Below, one piece after another: positions 26,547 to 36,248 of a stretch of DNA of 64,000 bases. The translations under genes were made by a program, and so were the position numbers. The notes under the pieces are model-generated. The model saw only the letters and a list, made by a program, of their open reading frames with translations, had not been told where the DNA came from and made no database searches. Within the stretch, counting starts at the first letter, position 1. The number at the start of each line of letters is the position of its first letter. The stretch is from Prochlorococcus marinus str. MIT 0919 (lineage in GTDB: Bacteria > Cyanobacteriota > Cyanobacteriia > PCC-6307 > Cyanobiaceae): the NCBI RefSeq assembly GCF_027359375.1, contig NZ_CP114779.1, forward strand, positions 620,001 through 684,000, in the 5' to 3' direction.

Positions 26547-27503
26547 TTATATGCCTCTTTGATTTTCCTCTGAAAGTTCATCAAAAGGTATCCACAAGCG
26601 ATTCCTCTGACTTACTAAAAAGACTGAAACTAGAACTAAAGCAACACCAATCCATTGCAAACTTTCTAGTCGTTCTCCAAGCCATATTCCACCGGACAAA
26701 AGTGCAAATACAGGCGTTAAAAACGCTAGGGTACTAAAGCTAGTCAGCTCCTTTTTATTAGCAAACCAAAAGAATAATCCATAAGCTAATGCACTTCCGA
26801 AAAGACTTGCATAAGCCATAAATCCCCATTGAACAACGGTCCAATCTGGCCAAAAAGACCAATTGCTATCGAAATAATGCCAAATTATCAAAGGAAAGCT
26901 ACCCAGAGTCATATGCCAACCAGTTACGGCTACTGGGTCACTTTCTTTACATGTAAAACGAATTAATACAGTCCCCAAAGCCATTGCTATTGCTGCCGCA
27001 AGCATCCACCCCTGCCCATTGCTAAAAAGATTCCCACCTGAAACAGCATCTCCCATCAAAAGCCAATGTCTAAGCAAACCTGGGGACACCCCCAAACATA
27101 TTATTCCTACCAAACCAAGCATTAATCCTGCCCAGCCGAAAGGGTTAATTGCATCGCCAAAAAGACTTCTTGCTAGCACTGCAACCATTAAAGGTTGGGA
27201 ATCTATAAAAACCGATCCAAGTCCCGCCCCTGTCTCTAACAACCCTCTTGCCAATAAAAATTGAAAAAATGTCGCATCAACTAAAGTAAAAACAACAAAC
27301 CATCCCAAGTCACCTTTAGCAATCTTCAAAGTTCTTTTTAAAATTACTAATGTGCACAGAACAGCAACTCCAGCAGGGAAAAGTCTTAAAAAAGCAACAA
27401 TTTCAGGCCCTCCAGATTGCACAAGAGGTGCCATTGCAGCCATGGCTGTGCCCCATAATGCAAAGGGCAGAATCATTAATAACCAATTGAACATTTCAAA
27501 CAT
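26547..27503 (-). CDS. EamA/DMT-family transporter
   Basis: 318 aa with ten predicted membrane helices in two similar halves, as in the EamA duplicated domain. The first repeat starts FALWGTAMAAMAPLVQSGGPEIVAFLRLFPAG and the second begins around WMLAAAIAMALGTVLIRF with LTPVFALLSGGIWLGERL, the conserved 'P..a.l.g...l.E' helix end. The family exports or exchanges small metabolites; substrate is unknown. It is the first gene of the reverse-strand EamA-GT4-ArnT unit and is divergent from sppA with 37 bases between, so the shared promoter must be very compact. Confidence 0.85.
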   Translation of the reverse strand: MFEMFNWLLMILPFALWGTAMAAMAPLVQSGGPEIVAFLRLFPAGVAVLCTLVILKRTLKIAKGDLGWFVVFTLVDATFFQFLLARGLLETGAGLGSVFIDSQPLMVAVLARSLFGDAINPFGWAGLMLGLVGIICLGVSPGLLRHWLLMGDAVSGGNLFSNGQGWMLAAAIAMALGTVLIRFTCKESDPVAVTGWHMTLGSFPLIIWHYFDSNWSFWPDWTVVQWGFMAYASLFGSALAYGLFFWFANKKELTSFSTLAFLTPVFALLSGGIWLGERLESLQWIGVALVLVSVFLVSQRNRLWIPFDELSEENQRGI

Positions 27504-27540
27504 GACTTAAGCCTGTTGGCTTCTTTTAAGATCCAATTAA

Positions 27541-28365
27541 ATGAGAACTAATCCAATGATCTGGCCTTGGCGTCGTAAATCCAAAAAAAGGATGGCAAGA
27601 ATCATTATTGATGGAGCCATCAATAGTGAAACAAGAAAGCTTTTCTTGAAAGCTGTAAAACAAATTGAAGAAAGAGAGTTCCCAGCATTGCTGGTAAGGA
27701 TAGATAGCCCTGGAGGGACTGTTGGGGACAGTCAAGAAATCCATGCTGCGATTCTTAGGCTTAGAGAGAAAGGCTGTCATGTAGTAGCAAGTTTTGGAAA
27801 CATTTCAGCTTCAGGAGGAGTATATGTTGGTGTGGCAGCCGAAAAAATCGTTGCCAATTCTGGAACAATTACTGGCTCAATTGGAGTGATCCTCCGTGGC
27901 AATAACCTATCGAAATTACTTGAAAGAATAGGTATTAAATTTGAAACAATCAAAAGTGGCCTTTATAAGGATATTCTTTCTCCCGATCGAGCTCTTACTC
28001 CAGAAGAAAGAAATTTGCTTCAATCTCTTATAGATAGTAGTTATATCCAGTTTGTTAGCGCGGTTGCTAAAGGTAGGGGATTAACCGAGGAATGCGTTAA
28101 GGCCTTCGCTGATGGAAGAGTTTTTACCGGTACGCAAGCTTTAGAACTTGGATTGGTAGATGAGCTTGGAGATGAAAACCATGCAAAGCTTTTAGCAGCA
28201 AAGCTTGCAGGGCTAGATGAGAAACTACAGCCAATCACTTTAGGCCGTCCTAAGAAAAAGCTATTAGGACTGATTCCTGGAAGTAATACTCTTGCAAAGT
28301 TCTTTGAATTATTAAATATTGAACTTTCCAATTCTGGCCAAATTCTTTGGCTATTTCGTCCTTAA
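27541..28365 (+). CDS. sppA: Signal peptide peptidase SppA
   Basis: 274 aa, the short (single-domain) SppA type. The nucleophile is Ser91 in GNISASGGVYV, and the general-base Lys143 lies in IKSGLYKDILSPDRALT; RIDSPGGTVGDSQEI is the conserved oxyanion-side loop. It degrades leftover signal peptides in the membrane. There is no long hydrophobic N-terminal anchor, only a short basic start (WPWRRKSKKRM), so membrane attachment may be peripheral. aroH follows immediately, its likely start 24 bases past the sppA stop. Confidence 0.92.
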   Translation: MRTNPMIWPWRRKSKKRMARIIIDGAINSETRKLFLKAVKQIEEREFPALLVRIDSPGGTVGDSQEIHAAILRLREKGCHVVASFGNISASGGVYVGVAAEKIVANSGTITGSIGVILRGNNLSKLLERIGIKFETIKSGLYKDILSPDRALTPEERNLLQSLIDSSYIQFVSAVAKGRGLTEECVKAFADGRVFTGTQALELGLVDELGDENHAKLLAAKLAGLDEKLQPITLGRPKKKLLGLIPGSNTLAKFFELLNIELSNSGQILWLFRP

Positions 28366-28388
28366 ATCAAAACCTCAATAAGCAAGAT

Positions 28389-28745
28389 ATGAAATTACAG
28401 GCTTTGCGAGGAGCTACTACTAGCCCAAAGAACTCAATTGAATCAATTGAAAAAGCTGTTAGCGAACTTGTATCAGAATTAGTAACAAGGAACAGACTTG
28501 ATGCGAGTCAAATTGTTTCAATAACTTTTTCAGTAACAAGAGATCTAGATGCTTGTTTCCCTGCTTCTATAGCAAGACGACAGCCAGGGTGGGAAAAGAT
28601 AGCCCTTCTTGATTGCCAACAAATGTTTGTCAAGGGAGATTTAGAGAAGTGTATTCGTATTCTTGCTCATGTATGGATACCTGAGAATCAAGAGCCTCAT
28701 CACACTTACCTAGGAAGAGCTAGTAAACTGCGTCCAGACATGTGA
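28389..28745 (+). CDS. aroH: Chorismate mutase, AroH type
   Basis: 118 aa from ATG 28389, giving the start MKLQALRGATTS that aligns with monofunctional AroH enzymes ('iRGaTt'). An upstream ATG at 28347 overlaps the end of sppA and adds an unrelated extension. Conserved residues include TFSVTRDLDACFPASIARRQPGW (active-site Arg and the Phe/Pro core), CIRILAHVW and HTYLGRASKLRPD. It converts chorismate to prephenate for Phe and Tyr synthesis. Trimeric enzyme, cytoplasmic. Likely in an operon with sppA. Confidence 0.92.
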   Translation: MKLQALRGATTSPKNSIESIEKAVSELVSELVTRNRLDASQIVSITFSVTRDLDACFPASIARRQPGWEKIALLDCQQMFVKGDLEKCIRILAHVWIPENQEPHHTYLGRASKLRPDM

Positions 28746-28862
28746 ATTTTTCACCAGCCACATTGCAGTAAGAATCCTTACCCTTGTGCTTTCCTTTACA
28801 CAGAGAATTAACTAATCAATTTAATCTCATAACCAAATTTGCACTTTCGCCTTATCTGAAAA

Positions 28863-29444
28863 ATGCCCACTATTAAAAAGAACCTTAAATCTATCTTTAA
28901 AGGAGTTCTTATCTCAGCATTACTTTTTACTGGAATCATAGGAATTGAAAAAGCGACTCAACAAGCTTCTCTTGCCGGTCCAGGATCATTTGAATTTCAA
29001 TGGGATCCTGATCCAAACTTTAGGAGACTGAAATCATTCCAAACATCAAATGAAAGGTTAGATAGGGCAACCTATTATTTCTTTCTTCGTTCAAGCGAAA
29101 GGAAAACAGGTGTATTAAAACTATCTATAAAGGTCCCTGATTATTTCGAAGCAAAAATTAAGCCTGAAAAGATGAGTTTATGTCAGGTAAAAATAGGCGG
29201 ATGGCAAGATAGAACAAAGTGCTTAAAAGATATTCCTGCTGCTTTTGAAATCAATGAGGACCAAACGTCAATTGATATTTTCCCTGATCAGCCTATACCT
29301 GTCGATTCAAAGCCATATGCTGTTGTCATGAAACTATGGAACCCAAGGAAAGGAGGCATGTTCCAATTTCATGCGTACGCTCAATCTCCTGGAGCGATGC
29401 CAATATCTAGTTATGTTGGAACATGGACTTTTGAAGTAGAGTAA
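28863..29444 (+). CDS. DUF2808 secreted protein
   Basis: 193 aa. An N-terminal hydrophobic segment (GVLISALLFTGIIGI) gives an export signal or anchor. The mature region ATYYFFLRSSERKTGVLKLSIKVPDYF ... KIKPEKMSL ... INEDQTSIDIFPDQPIPVDSKPYAVVMKLWNP fits the cyanobacterial DUF2808 family, with its conserved 'l.i.vP..f..ki' and 'f..pv.pg....v.l....np' pattern. Function is unknown; members are periplasmic or cell-surface. It stands between aroH and rpmH with its own 117-base leader. Confidence 0.85.
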   Translation: MPTIKKNLKSIFKGVLISALLFTGIIGIEKATQQASLAGPGSFEFQWDPDPNFRRLKSFQTSNERLDRATYYFFLRSSERKTGVLKLSIKVPDYFEAKIKPEKMSLCQVKIGGWQDRTKCLKDIPAAFEINEDQTSIDIFPDQPIPVDSKPYAVVMKLWNPRKGGMFQFHAYAQSPGAMPISSYVGTWTFEVE

Positions 29445-29500
29445 ACTGATAAATTAACTAAATAATCAAGTAATTAATCCTTTTTAAGGACTATCTCACA

Positions 29501-29638
29501 ATGACTAAAAGAACACTTGGTGGAACCAGCAGAAAAAGGAAAAGAGTGTCAGGATTTCGTGTTAGGATGAGAACTTATACTGGCAGAAGAGTAATCAGAG
29601 CAAGAAGGAAAAAAGGCAGAGCCCAAATTGCTGTATAA
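29501..29638 (+). CDS. rpmH: 50S ribosomal protein L34
   Basis: 45 aa: [20 protein letters not shown] ... then [24 protein letters not shown]. The N-terminal 'TkRTl.Gt.rKrkR.sGFR.Rm.t..Gr.vi..RR.kGR' is diagnostic of L34. A Shine-Dalgarno-like AAGGA (29486-29490) precedes the ATG. It is followed by rnpA in the nearly universal rpmH-rnpA order. It is shorter than most gene-calling cut-offs but certain. Confidence 0.98.
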   Translation: MTKRTLGGTSRKRKRVSGFRVRMRTYTGRRVIRARRKKGRAQIAV

Positions 29639-29690
29639 AAACAAATAATTTCTATCAAAATCAATTATTAAGAAACTTTCTTTAAAGCGA

Positions 29691-30083
29691 ATGGTTCTTC
29701 CAAGATCAATGCGAATAAAGGGTTACAAGAGTTTTGAATATATTCATAAAACTGGTATTAAGTACAACAGCACATCAATGCTAATAAAAGTAGCTGTTTC
29801 AAATTCTCATTTAATCAGAGAAAAGTCATTTCAAAAAAAAAATATCAATACATGCCGCTGTGCAATTTCAATCAGTAATAAAGTAAGCAAGAAGGCTGTA
29901 ATAAGAAATCGACTTCGTCGTCTCTTCCATGAGCACTTAAAATTAAGATTGCTAAAGTCAGCAACCTTGCAAAACCATTGGATACTCATAAGTCTAAGAC
30001 CTAATGCCTTAGACAAAAGGTCTAAGAATTTGCTAGAAGAAGTCGACCAGTTACTTCATAAGGCTGAATTGAAAAATGCTTAG
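29691..30083 (+). CDS. rnpA: Ribonuclease P protein component
   Basis: 130 aa. The RNR motif is present as [24 protein letters not shown], the core of the RnpA family ('k..GkAV.RNrikR..rE'), and the N-terminal [17 protein letters not shown] is the substrate-leader-binding part. It is the protein subunit of RNase P for tRNA 5' maturation, acting with rnpB RNA (not in this window). The C-terminus overlaps the next gene by 8 bases, indicating coupled translation with the PH-domain protein. Confidence 0.95.
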   Translation: MVLPRSMRIKGYKSFEYIHKTGIKYNSTSMLIKVAVSNSHLIREKSFQKKNINTCRCAISISNKVSKKAVIRNRLRRLFHEHLKLRLLKSATLQNHWILISLRPNALDKRSKNLLEEVDQLLHKAELKNA

Positions 30084-30477
30084 CACCTCTGAAAAAGTTT
30101 TTTACGAAGGTCCTCCCGCAAAAGAGGACCTCATATTTAATCTTTTAGCAGGGGTTACTCTAATTGGTCTTCCTTTTACGTTTGGAGCTGTCGTTAGGGC
30201 CTTATGGCTCAGGTTTAAAATTACTGATAAGCGAATTTCTGTAACTGGTGGATGGCTTGGAAGAGATAAAACACAAATAGCCTATAACCAAATCGAAGAA
30301 GTCAGATCTATCCCCCGAGGTCTTGGCTCATATGGGGATATGGTTCTTGTAACAAAAGATGGTGCAAGGTTAGAAATGAGATCAATGCCAAATTTCAGAG
30401 AGGTGTCAAGTTATATTCAAGAAAAAGTGAACCAAAGATCTAGCAACAGTTCCTCAGATAAGGTGGTGGGGTTTTAA
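30076..30477 (+). CDS. Membrane PH-domain protein (bPH2/YdbS-like)
   Basis: 133 aa. One or two hydrophobic helices ([27 protein letters not shown]) are followed by a bacterial PH domain: [55 protein letters not shown]. It is the conserved cyanobacterial neighbour between rnpA and yidC and overlaps rnpA by 8 bases. Role unknown; membrane association next to the YidC insertase gene suggests an envelope function, by context only. Confidence 0.85.
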   Translation: MLSTSEKVFYEGPPAKEDLIFNLLAGVTLIGLPFTFGAVVRALWLRFKITDKRISVTGGWLGRDKTQIAYNQIEEVRSIPRGLGSYGDMVLVTKDGARLEMRSMPNFREVSSYIQEKVNQRSSNSSSDKVVGF

Positions 30478-30580
30478 TACTCTTAAAATACACAAAAAGT
30501 CTAAGAGAACTTATTATCTTTTATTGATGCAAGGCAAATTAAGCCTTCCAACTTTTCCATTCCATTCATACTGAACAATC

Positions 30581-31729
30581 GTGATCGGGTACATCTCTGA
30601 CAATCTGCTTATCCCGATCCTGGATTTTTTCTACGGATTAGTCCCAAGCTATGGGCTTGCAATTGTCGCGTTAACCATTGTTATTCGTCTCGCACTTTTC
30701 CCTTTGAGTGCTGGTTCCATTAGAAGTGCCAGGCGAATGCGAATAGCCCAGCCTGTAATGCAAAAACGTCAAGCAGAGATTAAAACTCGTTATGCAAGTA
30801 ACCCTCAAAAACAGCAGGAAGAATTAAGCAAACTAATGGGTGAATTTGGGAGTCCCTTAGCAGGCTGCCTTCCCCTATTAGTCCAAATGCCAATTCTCTT
30901 TGCTTTGTTTGCAACCCTCAGAGGATCACCTTTTGCTGATGTCCCTTATCTAGTAAATATAAAGGTTCTTCCACCAGAACAAATTGCAACTATTGAACCA
31001 AAACCATTTAAAAGTCCTAAACACTCAATATTCATTACTGAGAAAGACCACTTCCCAGTAGTGGCTTCGTTGCCAGGAGGTAATAAAATTGCTGCTGGTG
31101 AATCAGTTGATATAAAGCTAGAAACTCCAAGTGGTGAAGTATATACAAATTTACTATCTAGATTTAAAGATGGAGGCAAATTTACTCCTACTTGGAAAGT
31201 TACTAAAGGGGATGATCTTGTACAGGTTTCCTCTGAAGGAAAAGTTTCGGCGAGATATCCTGGAGATGCAACAATAGAAGGCAAGATTCCTGGTCTCGCA
31301 GCTAAAAGTGGATTCTTATTCATCAAAGCTTTGGGACAGGTAGGTTTTTATGTTGATGGAGCTATTAATTGGGATATAGCAATTCTTGTGGGAGGCTTCG
31401 GGTTAACACTTTTAATATCTCAAGCCCTTTCAGGGCAAGGCATGCCAGCAAACCCTCAACAATCAACTGCAAATAAAATCACACCAATAATGATAACTGG
31501 TATGTTTCTTTTCTTCCCGCTACCAGCAGGAGTTCTCTTATATATGGTTATTGCAAATATATTCCAGGCAGTGCAAACTTTCTTATTGAGTAAAGAAGCT
31601 TTGCCAGCAAACTTACAAAAAATACTTGATGACCAAGTTAATCAACAAGGCAAAGCTGCGATAGCAGGGCCATCTTCAACACTCGGAGAATCAGATCGCT
31701 TACCCTTTGAACCAAAAAGCAACAAATAA
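30581..31729 (+). CDS. yidC: Membrane protein insertase YidC/Oxa1
   Basis: 382 aa from GTG 30581. The YidC core is clear: [45 protein letters not shown] (first cytoplasmic hairpin with conserved basic residues) and [21 protein letters not shown]. The C-terminal helices include [19 protein letters not shown]. The periplasmic domain between helices (about residues 130-245) is cyanobacterial in style and includes a small Ig-like stretch ([20 protein letters not shown]). It inserts thylakoid and plasma-membrane proteins, alone or with Sec. The rpmH-rnpA-PH-yidC order is conserved. Confidence 0.95.
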   Translation: MIGYISDNLLIPILDFFYGLVPSYGLAIVALTIVIRLALFPLSAGSIRSARRMRIAQPVMQKRQAEIKTRYASNPQKQQEELSKLMGEFGSPLAGCLPLLVQMPILFALFATLRGSPFADVPYLVNIKVLPPEQIATIEPKPFKSPKHSIFITEKDHFPVVASLPGGNKIAAGESVDIKLETPSGEVYTNLLSRFKDGGKFTPTWKVTKGDDLVQVSSEGKVSARYPGDATIEGKIPGLAAKSGFLFIKALGQVGFYVDGAINWDIAILVGGFGLTLLISQALSGQGMPANPQQSTANKITPIMITGMFLFFPLPAGVLLYMVIANIFQAVQTFLLSKEALPANLQKILDDQVNQQGKAAIAGPSSTLGESDRLPFEPKSNK

Positions 31730-31815
31730 ATCTTTTTATTTCACCTTATAATTTACTTTAATAATTTGAAAGCATAAAAAACATCAATTTTATATTCCCA
31801 ACATTTTAGAGACCT

Positions 31816-33294
31816 ATGCATAACTGGAATAATCAATTTGATCTTTTAATTAAATCAAGAACTCCACTCATATTTATTAGAAGCGGGGAAGAGCAAAGAA
31901 TTCTGTCTCTCATAAACGAAGCTTCAAAAAGACTCAATAATAGACGTATTGCAACATGGGATTATATCGAAGGCTTAAAAGGAATTCTTAACTCAGAAGG
32001 CTTAGGTGCACGTCAACCAATGGCCATACTCCAATGGTTGCAAACATTAGATGATTCATCTCCAACAATTCTTCTTGCTAAAGATTTTCATCGCTTTTCA
32101 GAAGATGCTGGTATTTCCAGAATGCTAAGGAATTTATCTAGTGATTTACGTAAGAAAACACATACTCTTGTTCTTTCTGCTGTGGATTGGAATCCTCCTA
32201 ATGAACTTGAAGAATCCATAACTATTTTAGATCTACCATTGCCAAAAGAAGATGAAATAAAAATACTACTTAGCAACATTGCTAAAGCAAGTGACTCATT
32301 CCTATCGGAAGATGTTTTAGAAGAACTAACACATGCCTGCAGTGGCTTAAGCGAAATAAGAGTTCGCCAAGTAGCTGCTAGGGCTCTAGCCCAGCGGGGT
32401 CGCTTAGGGAAAGAAGACCTCGTAGAGGTCTTAGCAGAAAAACGTCAAGCCATAGCAAGAAGTGAAGTTCTTGAATATTGCGAAACCTCAGCCACTCCAT
32501 CTGATATTGGTGGTTTAGATGCATTGAAAAAATGGCTAGACCAAAGACATGCTGCATTCTCAGATGAAGCACGAAAGTTTGGATTACCCTTACCAAGAGG
32601 TGTTCTTCTAATAGGTCCGCAAGGGACGGGAAAATCTTTAACAGCCAAAGCAATTGCTCATAGCTGGTCAATGCCTCTACTGAGACTAGATGTGGGTAGA
32701 CTTTTTGCAGGCCTGGTAGGTGCTAGTGAAGCTAGAACAAGGGAAACTATTCAACGGGCAGAAGCGATGGCTCCTTGTGTCTTATGGATTGATGAAATTG
32801 ACAAAGGGTTTGGAGGAGATGCAAGAAGTGATGGAGGCACTAGCCAAAGAGTCTTAGCAAATGTTCTCACTTGGATGGCTGAGAAAGAATCTCCTGTTTT
32901 TGTGGTTGCAACAGCAAATGGTGTTGATCGCCTACCTGGAGAGCTTCTTAGGAAAGGACGATTCGACGAAATATTTTTGCTTGACTTGCCAAGCAGTCTT
33001 GAAAGGATGAGCATTCTTAAACTGCATATTGCCCAACGAAGACCAAAGTTATCCATTCCGCTCGAATCAGTGGTTGATAGGACAGAAGGTTTTTCAGGGG
33101 CAGAATTAGAACAAGCCGTAATTGAAGCTATGCATTTTGCTTTTACTGAAAGAAGAGAAGTTTTAGAAACAGACCTCATCCTTGCATCCTCTCAACTAGT
33201 CCCTCTTTCAAGAACAGCAAAAGAGCAACTTGACTTTCTAAAAGAATGGGCAGCTAGTGGTCGAGCCAGACCAGCATCAATTAAGATTATTTAA
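31816..33294 (+). CDS. ycf46: Ycf46-type AAA ATPase
   Basis: 492 aa, single AAA module in the C-terminal half. Walker A is GPQGTGKSLTAKAIAH, Walker B VLWIDEIDKGF, sensor and Arg-finger segment VVATANGVDRLPGELLRKGRFDEIF. The N-terminal half (FDLLIKSRTPLIFIRSGEEQRI) is the Ycf46-specific domain. The family is conserved in cyanobacteria and algal plastids, with reported links to CO2 utilisation in cyanobacteria; the exact substrate is unknown. serS follows directly when its start is placed at GTG 33302. Confidence 0.9.
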   Translation: MHNWNNQFDLLIKSRTPLIFIRSGEEQRILSLINEASKRLNNRRIATWDYIEGLKGILNSEGLGARQPMAILQWLQTLDDSSPTILLAKDFHRFSEDAGISRMLRNLSSDLRKKTHTLVLSAVDWNPPNELEESITILDLPLPKEDEIKILLSNIAKASDSFLSEDVLEELTHACSGLSEIRVRQVAARALAQRGRLGKEDLVEVLAEKRQAIARSEVLEYCETSATPSDIGGLDALKKWLDQRHAAFSDEARKFGLPLPRGVLLIGPQGTGKSLTAKAIAHSWSMPLLRLDVGRLFAGLVGASEARTRETIQRAEAMAPCVLWIDEIDKGFGGDARSDGGTSQRVLANVLTWMAEKESPVFVVATANGVDRLPGELLRKGRFDEIFLLDLPSSLERMSILKLHIAQRRPKLSIPLESVVDRTEGFSGAELEQAVIEAMHFAFTERREVLETDLILASSQLVPLSRTAKEQLDFLKEWAASGRARPASIKII

Positions 33295-33301
33295 AAAAAT
33301 A

Positions 33302-34585
33302 GTGCTAGATCAGCGTCTTATCAGGGAAAATCCCAACCTCATTGCAGAGGGTTTAAAAAGCCGTGGAATTAATGTTGACTTAATTAATTTGAAGCTAAAA
33401 AGCGAAAAGCTTAAAAATCTGGAGCTTCAAAGAAATCAACTTCAAGCCAAAAGCAATGAAATTGGCAAAGAAGTAGGTAGGAAAATAAACAATGGGTGCG
33501 AACCTAGTTCCATAGAGATCAAATCCTTGCGGGAGAATGGAAACAAAATAAAAAAAGAAGTAAATGAAATAGAAGAAATAGAAAAGGCCATTTTTGAAGA
33601 AATTAAACAAGAAATTCTTACTTTTCCTAATATTCCTGATAAAGAATGTCCAACTGGAAAAGACGAAAATGACAATATTGAAATCAGATCATGGGGAGAT
33701 CCAAAAAAAGGTAAAAATTATAAACAACATTGGGAAATAGCAGATAAATTAGGCCTATTAGATACTGAAAAATCCGTCAGGATAGCGAAAAGTAGGTTTG
33801 TAACCCTTTTCAATGAAGGAGCACGTTTAGAACGATCTTTAATTAACTTCATGCTTGATATGCATACAAAAAAAGGGTACACAGAAGTACTCCCTCCTGT
33901 TTTAGTTAACACTGCTAGCTTGACAGCTTCGGGACAACTTCCAAAGTTCTCTGAGGAAAGCTTTCGTTGTATAGATGATGATCTTTGGCTAACACCTACA
34001 GCTGAAGTTCCTTTAACTTCACTTCATAGAGGAGAGATAATTCCTGCCAACCAACTTCCTCTTCGATACGTCGCTTACAGTCCATGCTTCAGGCGCGAAG
34101 CAGGGAGTTATGGGAAAGATTCTCGAGGACTCATTAGACTTCACCAATTCAACAAAGTTGAGCTTTACTGGTTTGTTCATCCAGCACATTCAAAAAAAGC
34201 TCATGAAAAAATAACTGAAGACGCAGAAGCGGTTCTAAAAGCACTTGAACTTCCTTATAGAGTTTTAGATCTGTGCTCTGGGGACCTTGGGTTTTCAGCA
34301 TCTCGTACTTTTGATTTAGAAGTTTGGCTGCCAGGAGCTAATTCATATAGAGAAATTTCAAGCTCTAGTGTATGTAATGATTTCCAAGCAAGAAGGTCAT
34401 CTATTCGGACAAAGGAAGGTAAAAAAAGCATGCTTGTACATACCTTAAATGCAAGTGGTCTTGCAATTGGTAGGACCATGGCAGCTCTTCTTGAAAATGG
34501 GCAGAATTCAGATGGGACAGTCAATCTCCCAAAAGCTCTAGTTCCTTACTTTGGCAAGAGCCAAATAAAACCTAAAGGCAAGTAG
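33302..34585 (+). CDS. serS: Serine--tRNA ligase
   Basis: About 427 aa from GTG 33302 (start (V)LDQRLIRENPNLIAEGLKSRG), which matches the universal SerRS N-terminus; an ATG at 33257 would overlap ycf46 and add 15 non-conserved residues. The N-terminal coiled-coil arm (KSEKLKNLELQRNQLQAKSN ... KEVNEIEEIEKAIFEEIKQ) binds the long variable arm of tRNA-Ser. Class II motifs are FRREAGSYGKDSRGLIRLHQF (motif 2) and ASGLAIGRTMAALLEN (motif 3). One of its substrates, tRNA-Ser(CGA), is encoded at 4081-4165. Confidence 0.97.
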   Translation: MLDQRLIRENPNLIAEGLKSRGINVDLINLKLKSEKLKNLELQRNQLQAKSNEIGKEVGRKINNGCEPSSIEIKSLRENGNKIKKEVNEIEEIEKAIFEEIKQEILTFPNIPDKECPTGKDENDNIEIRSWGDPKKGKNYKQHWEIADKLGLLDTEKSVRIAKSRFVTLFNEGARLERSLINFMLDMHTKKGYTEVLPPVLVNTASLTASGQLPKFSEESFRCIDDDLWLTPTAEVPLTSLHRGEIIPANQLPLRYVAYSPCFRREAGSYGKDSRGLIRLHQFNKVELYWFVHPAHSKKAHEKITEDAEAVLKALELPYRVLDLCSGDLGFSASRTFDLEVWLPGANSYREISSSSVCNDFQARRSSIRTKEGKKSMLVHTLNASGLAIGRTMAALLENGQNSDGTVNLPKALVPYFGKSQIKPKGK

Positions 34586-34588
34586 TTA

Positions 34589-35683
34589 ATGTCGTTTTTC
34601 AATGTCATAGCATCAATTGGTGTACTAGCTCTGTTGATTTTTTTTCATGAAGCAGGTCACTTTCTTGCTGCCAGATCACAAGGAATACGCGTAAGTGGAT
34701 TTTCCATTGGTTTTGGACCAGCAATATTAAAAAAAGAGTCCCAAGGTATTGTTTATTCAATCAGGGCTTTCCCTCTTGGTGGTTTTGTTTCATTCCCTGA
34801 CGATGATGAATCATCAAACATTTCATTAGAAGACCCAAACCTTCTTCGCAATAGACCTATTAATCAAAGATTATTTGTCATTTCTGCTGGTGTTTTAGCG
34901 AACCTTTTAATTGCATGGCTTGTATTATTTAGTCAAATAAGTGTATGGGGACTCCCTAATCAACCTGATCCGGGTGTTCTAATAATGGGTGTTCAAGAGA
35001 AAGAAGCTGCAGACATTGCTGGGTTAAAAGTGGGAGATCAAGTTTTAAGTGTAAATGGTTATGACCTTGGCTTTGGTAAAGAAGCTGTTCAGAAATTAGT
35101 TGAAAAAGTTCAACAATCACCAGGACAGTTAATAAAATTAGAGAGTGTAAGTAATGGTGTTAAGAAAACTTTAACTATTACACCTTCAGAACATCTTGGT
35201 AGCGGAAAAATAGGAGCTCAATTACAACAAAATATTAGCGCTACAAGAAGCCCTGCAAAGGGTGTTAATGAGGTCATAAGTCAATCTAATGCTCAGTTTA
35301 TGGATTTATTAGTAAAAACTGTAAAAGGCTATCAAGGTCTTATAACCGATTTCGCTTCAACCTCTAAACAAATTAGTGGTCCAGTAAAAATTGTTGAAAT
35401 TGGTGCACAGTTTTCAGAACAAGGTTTACCTGGGATTATGTTTTTCGCTGCATTAATATCAATCAATCTTGCCGTTTTAAATTCTTTACCTTTACCAATT
35501 CTTGACGGAGGACAGTTTGCCTTAATTGTCATTGAAGGAATTAGAGGTAAACCTATTCCAGATAAGATACAACTTGCTTTTATGCAGTCTGGTTTCTTTC
35601 TTTTGGTGGGCCTGAGTATCATTCTTATTATTCGAGATACTAGTCAATTAGCAATATTTAGAGAGCTAGCTAGTAATCGATAA
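34589..35683 (+). CDS. rseP: Site-2 intramembrane metalloprotease RseP
   Basis: 364 aa. The zinc motif HEAGH is at residues 20-24 in helix 1 (IFFHEAGHFLAARSQGIRV), a PDZ domain lies around residues 130-200 (ADIAGLKVGDQVLSVNGYD), and the third zinc ligand is in LPLPILDGGQ. This is the full RseP/YaeL S2P architecture. It cleaves membrane-anchored anti-sigma factors or other single-pass proteins after a first cut. The gene starts 4 bases after the serS stop, so co-transcription is likely. Confidence 0.95.
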   Translation: MSFFNVIASIGVLALLIFFHEAGHFLAARSQGIRVSGFSIGFGPAILKKESQGIVYSIRAFPLGGFVSFPDDDESSNISLEDPNLLRNRPINQRLFVISAGVLANLLIAWLVLFSQISVWGLPNQPDPGVLIMGVQEKEAADIAGLKVGDQVLSVNGYDLGFGKEAVQKLVEKVQQSPGQLIKLESVSNGVKKTLTITPSEHLGSGKIGAQLQQNISATRSPAKGVNEVISQSNAQFMDLLVKTVKGYQGLITDFASTSKQISGPVKIVEIGAQFSEQGLPGIMFFAALISINLAVLNSLPLPILDGGQFALIVIEGIRGKPIPDKIQLAFMQSGFFLLVGLSIILIIRDTSQLAIFRELASNR

Positions 35684-35754
35684 CACATATTTGGTCTCGC
35701 TATAAAGAAGATGAAGGAGTAAAGTCTTAAACATATTGATGACTAAGATTTTTC

Positions 35755-36057
35755 ATGGCAAAAAAATCGATGATTGCTCGAGATGTGAAACGCAAAAAAC
35801 TAGTTGAGCGTTATTCAGCGAAGAGGAAGAGATTACTTGATCAGTTCCATTCAGCGAAGGACCCAATGGAGCGCTTAGAAATTCACAGAAAAATTCAGGC
35901 TTTACCAAGAAATAGTGCCCCATCAAGAATGAGGAACCGTTGCTGGGCCACTGGGAAGCCAAGAGGGGTATATCGTGATTTTGGTCTTTGCCGTAACCAA
36001 TTAAGACAAAGAGCACATAAAGGTGAACTACCTGGAGTCGTTAAATCAAGTTGGTAA
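35755..36057 (+). CDS. rpsN: 30S ribosomal protein S14 (zinc-free type)
   Basis: 100 aa, the length of the zinc-independent S14. It starts [20 protein letters not shown] and has the C-terminal block [42 protein letters not shown], diagnostic of S14. There is only one pair of Cys (no CXXC...CXXC), confirming the long, zinc-free form. It stands alone between rseP and pnp rather than in a ribosomal operon, as is usual in cyanobacteria. Confidence 0.98.
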   Translation: MAKKSMIARDVKRKKLVERYSAKRKRLLDQFHSAKDPMERLEIHRKIQALPRNSAPSRMRNRCWATGKPRGVYRDFGLCRNQLRQRAHKGELPGVVKSSW

Positions 36058-36248
36058 CCACAAAAAAGCAAAATTTAAATTATCTCTTAAAGGGCATTCT
36101 CATAGCATAAAAACAAGTGATCAAGGGCGATCTCACCAATTAAAGGCTTTCTTATTAGCAATCCCAATAGCTAGCATATGAACTTTTCTAATGAATAAGT
36201 CCCTATCAAGTGCAACAATGTCAGTAGATAATAAAGACATAAGCAAAC

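Noticed and set aside
32751-33179. Antisense frame of 142 codons inside ycf46
   Set aside because: Shadow of the AAA ATPase coding sequence; Ser-rich translation with no recognisable domain.
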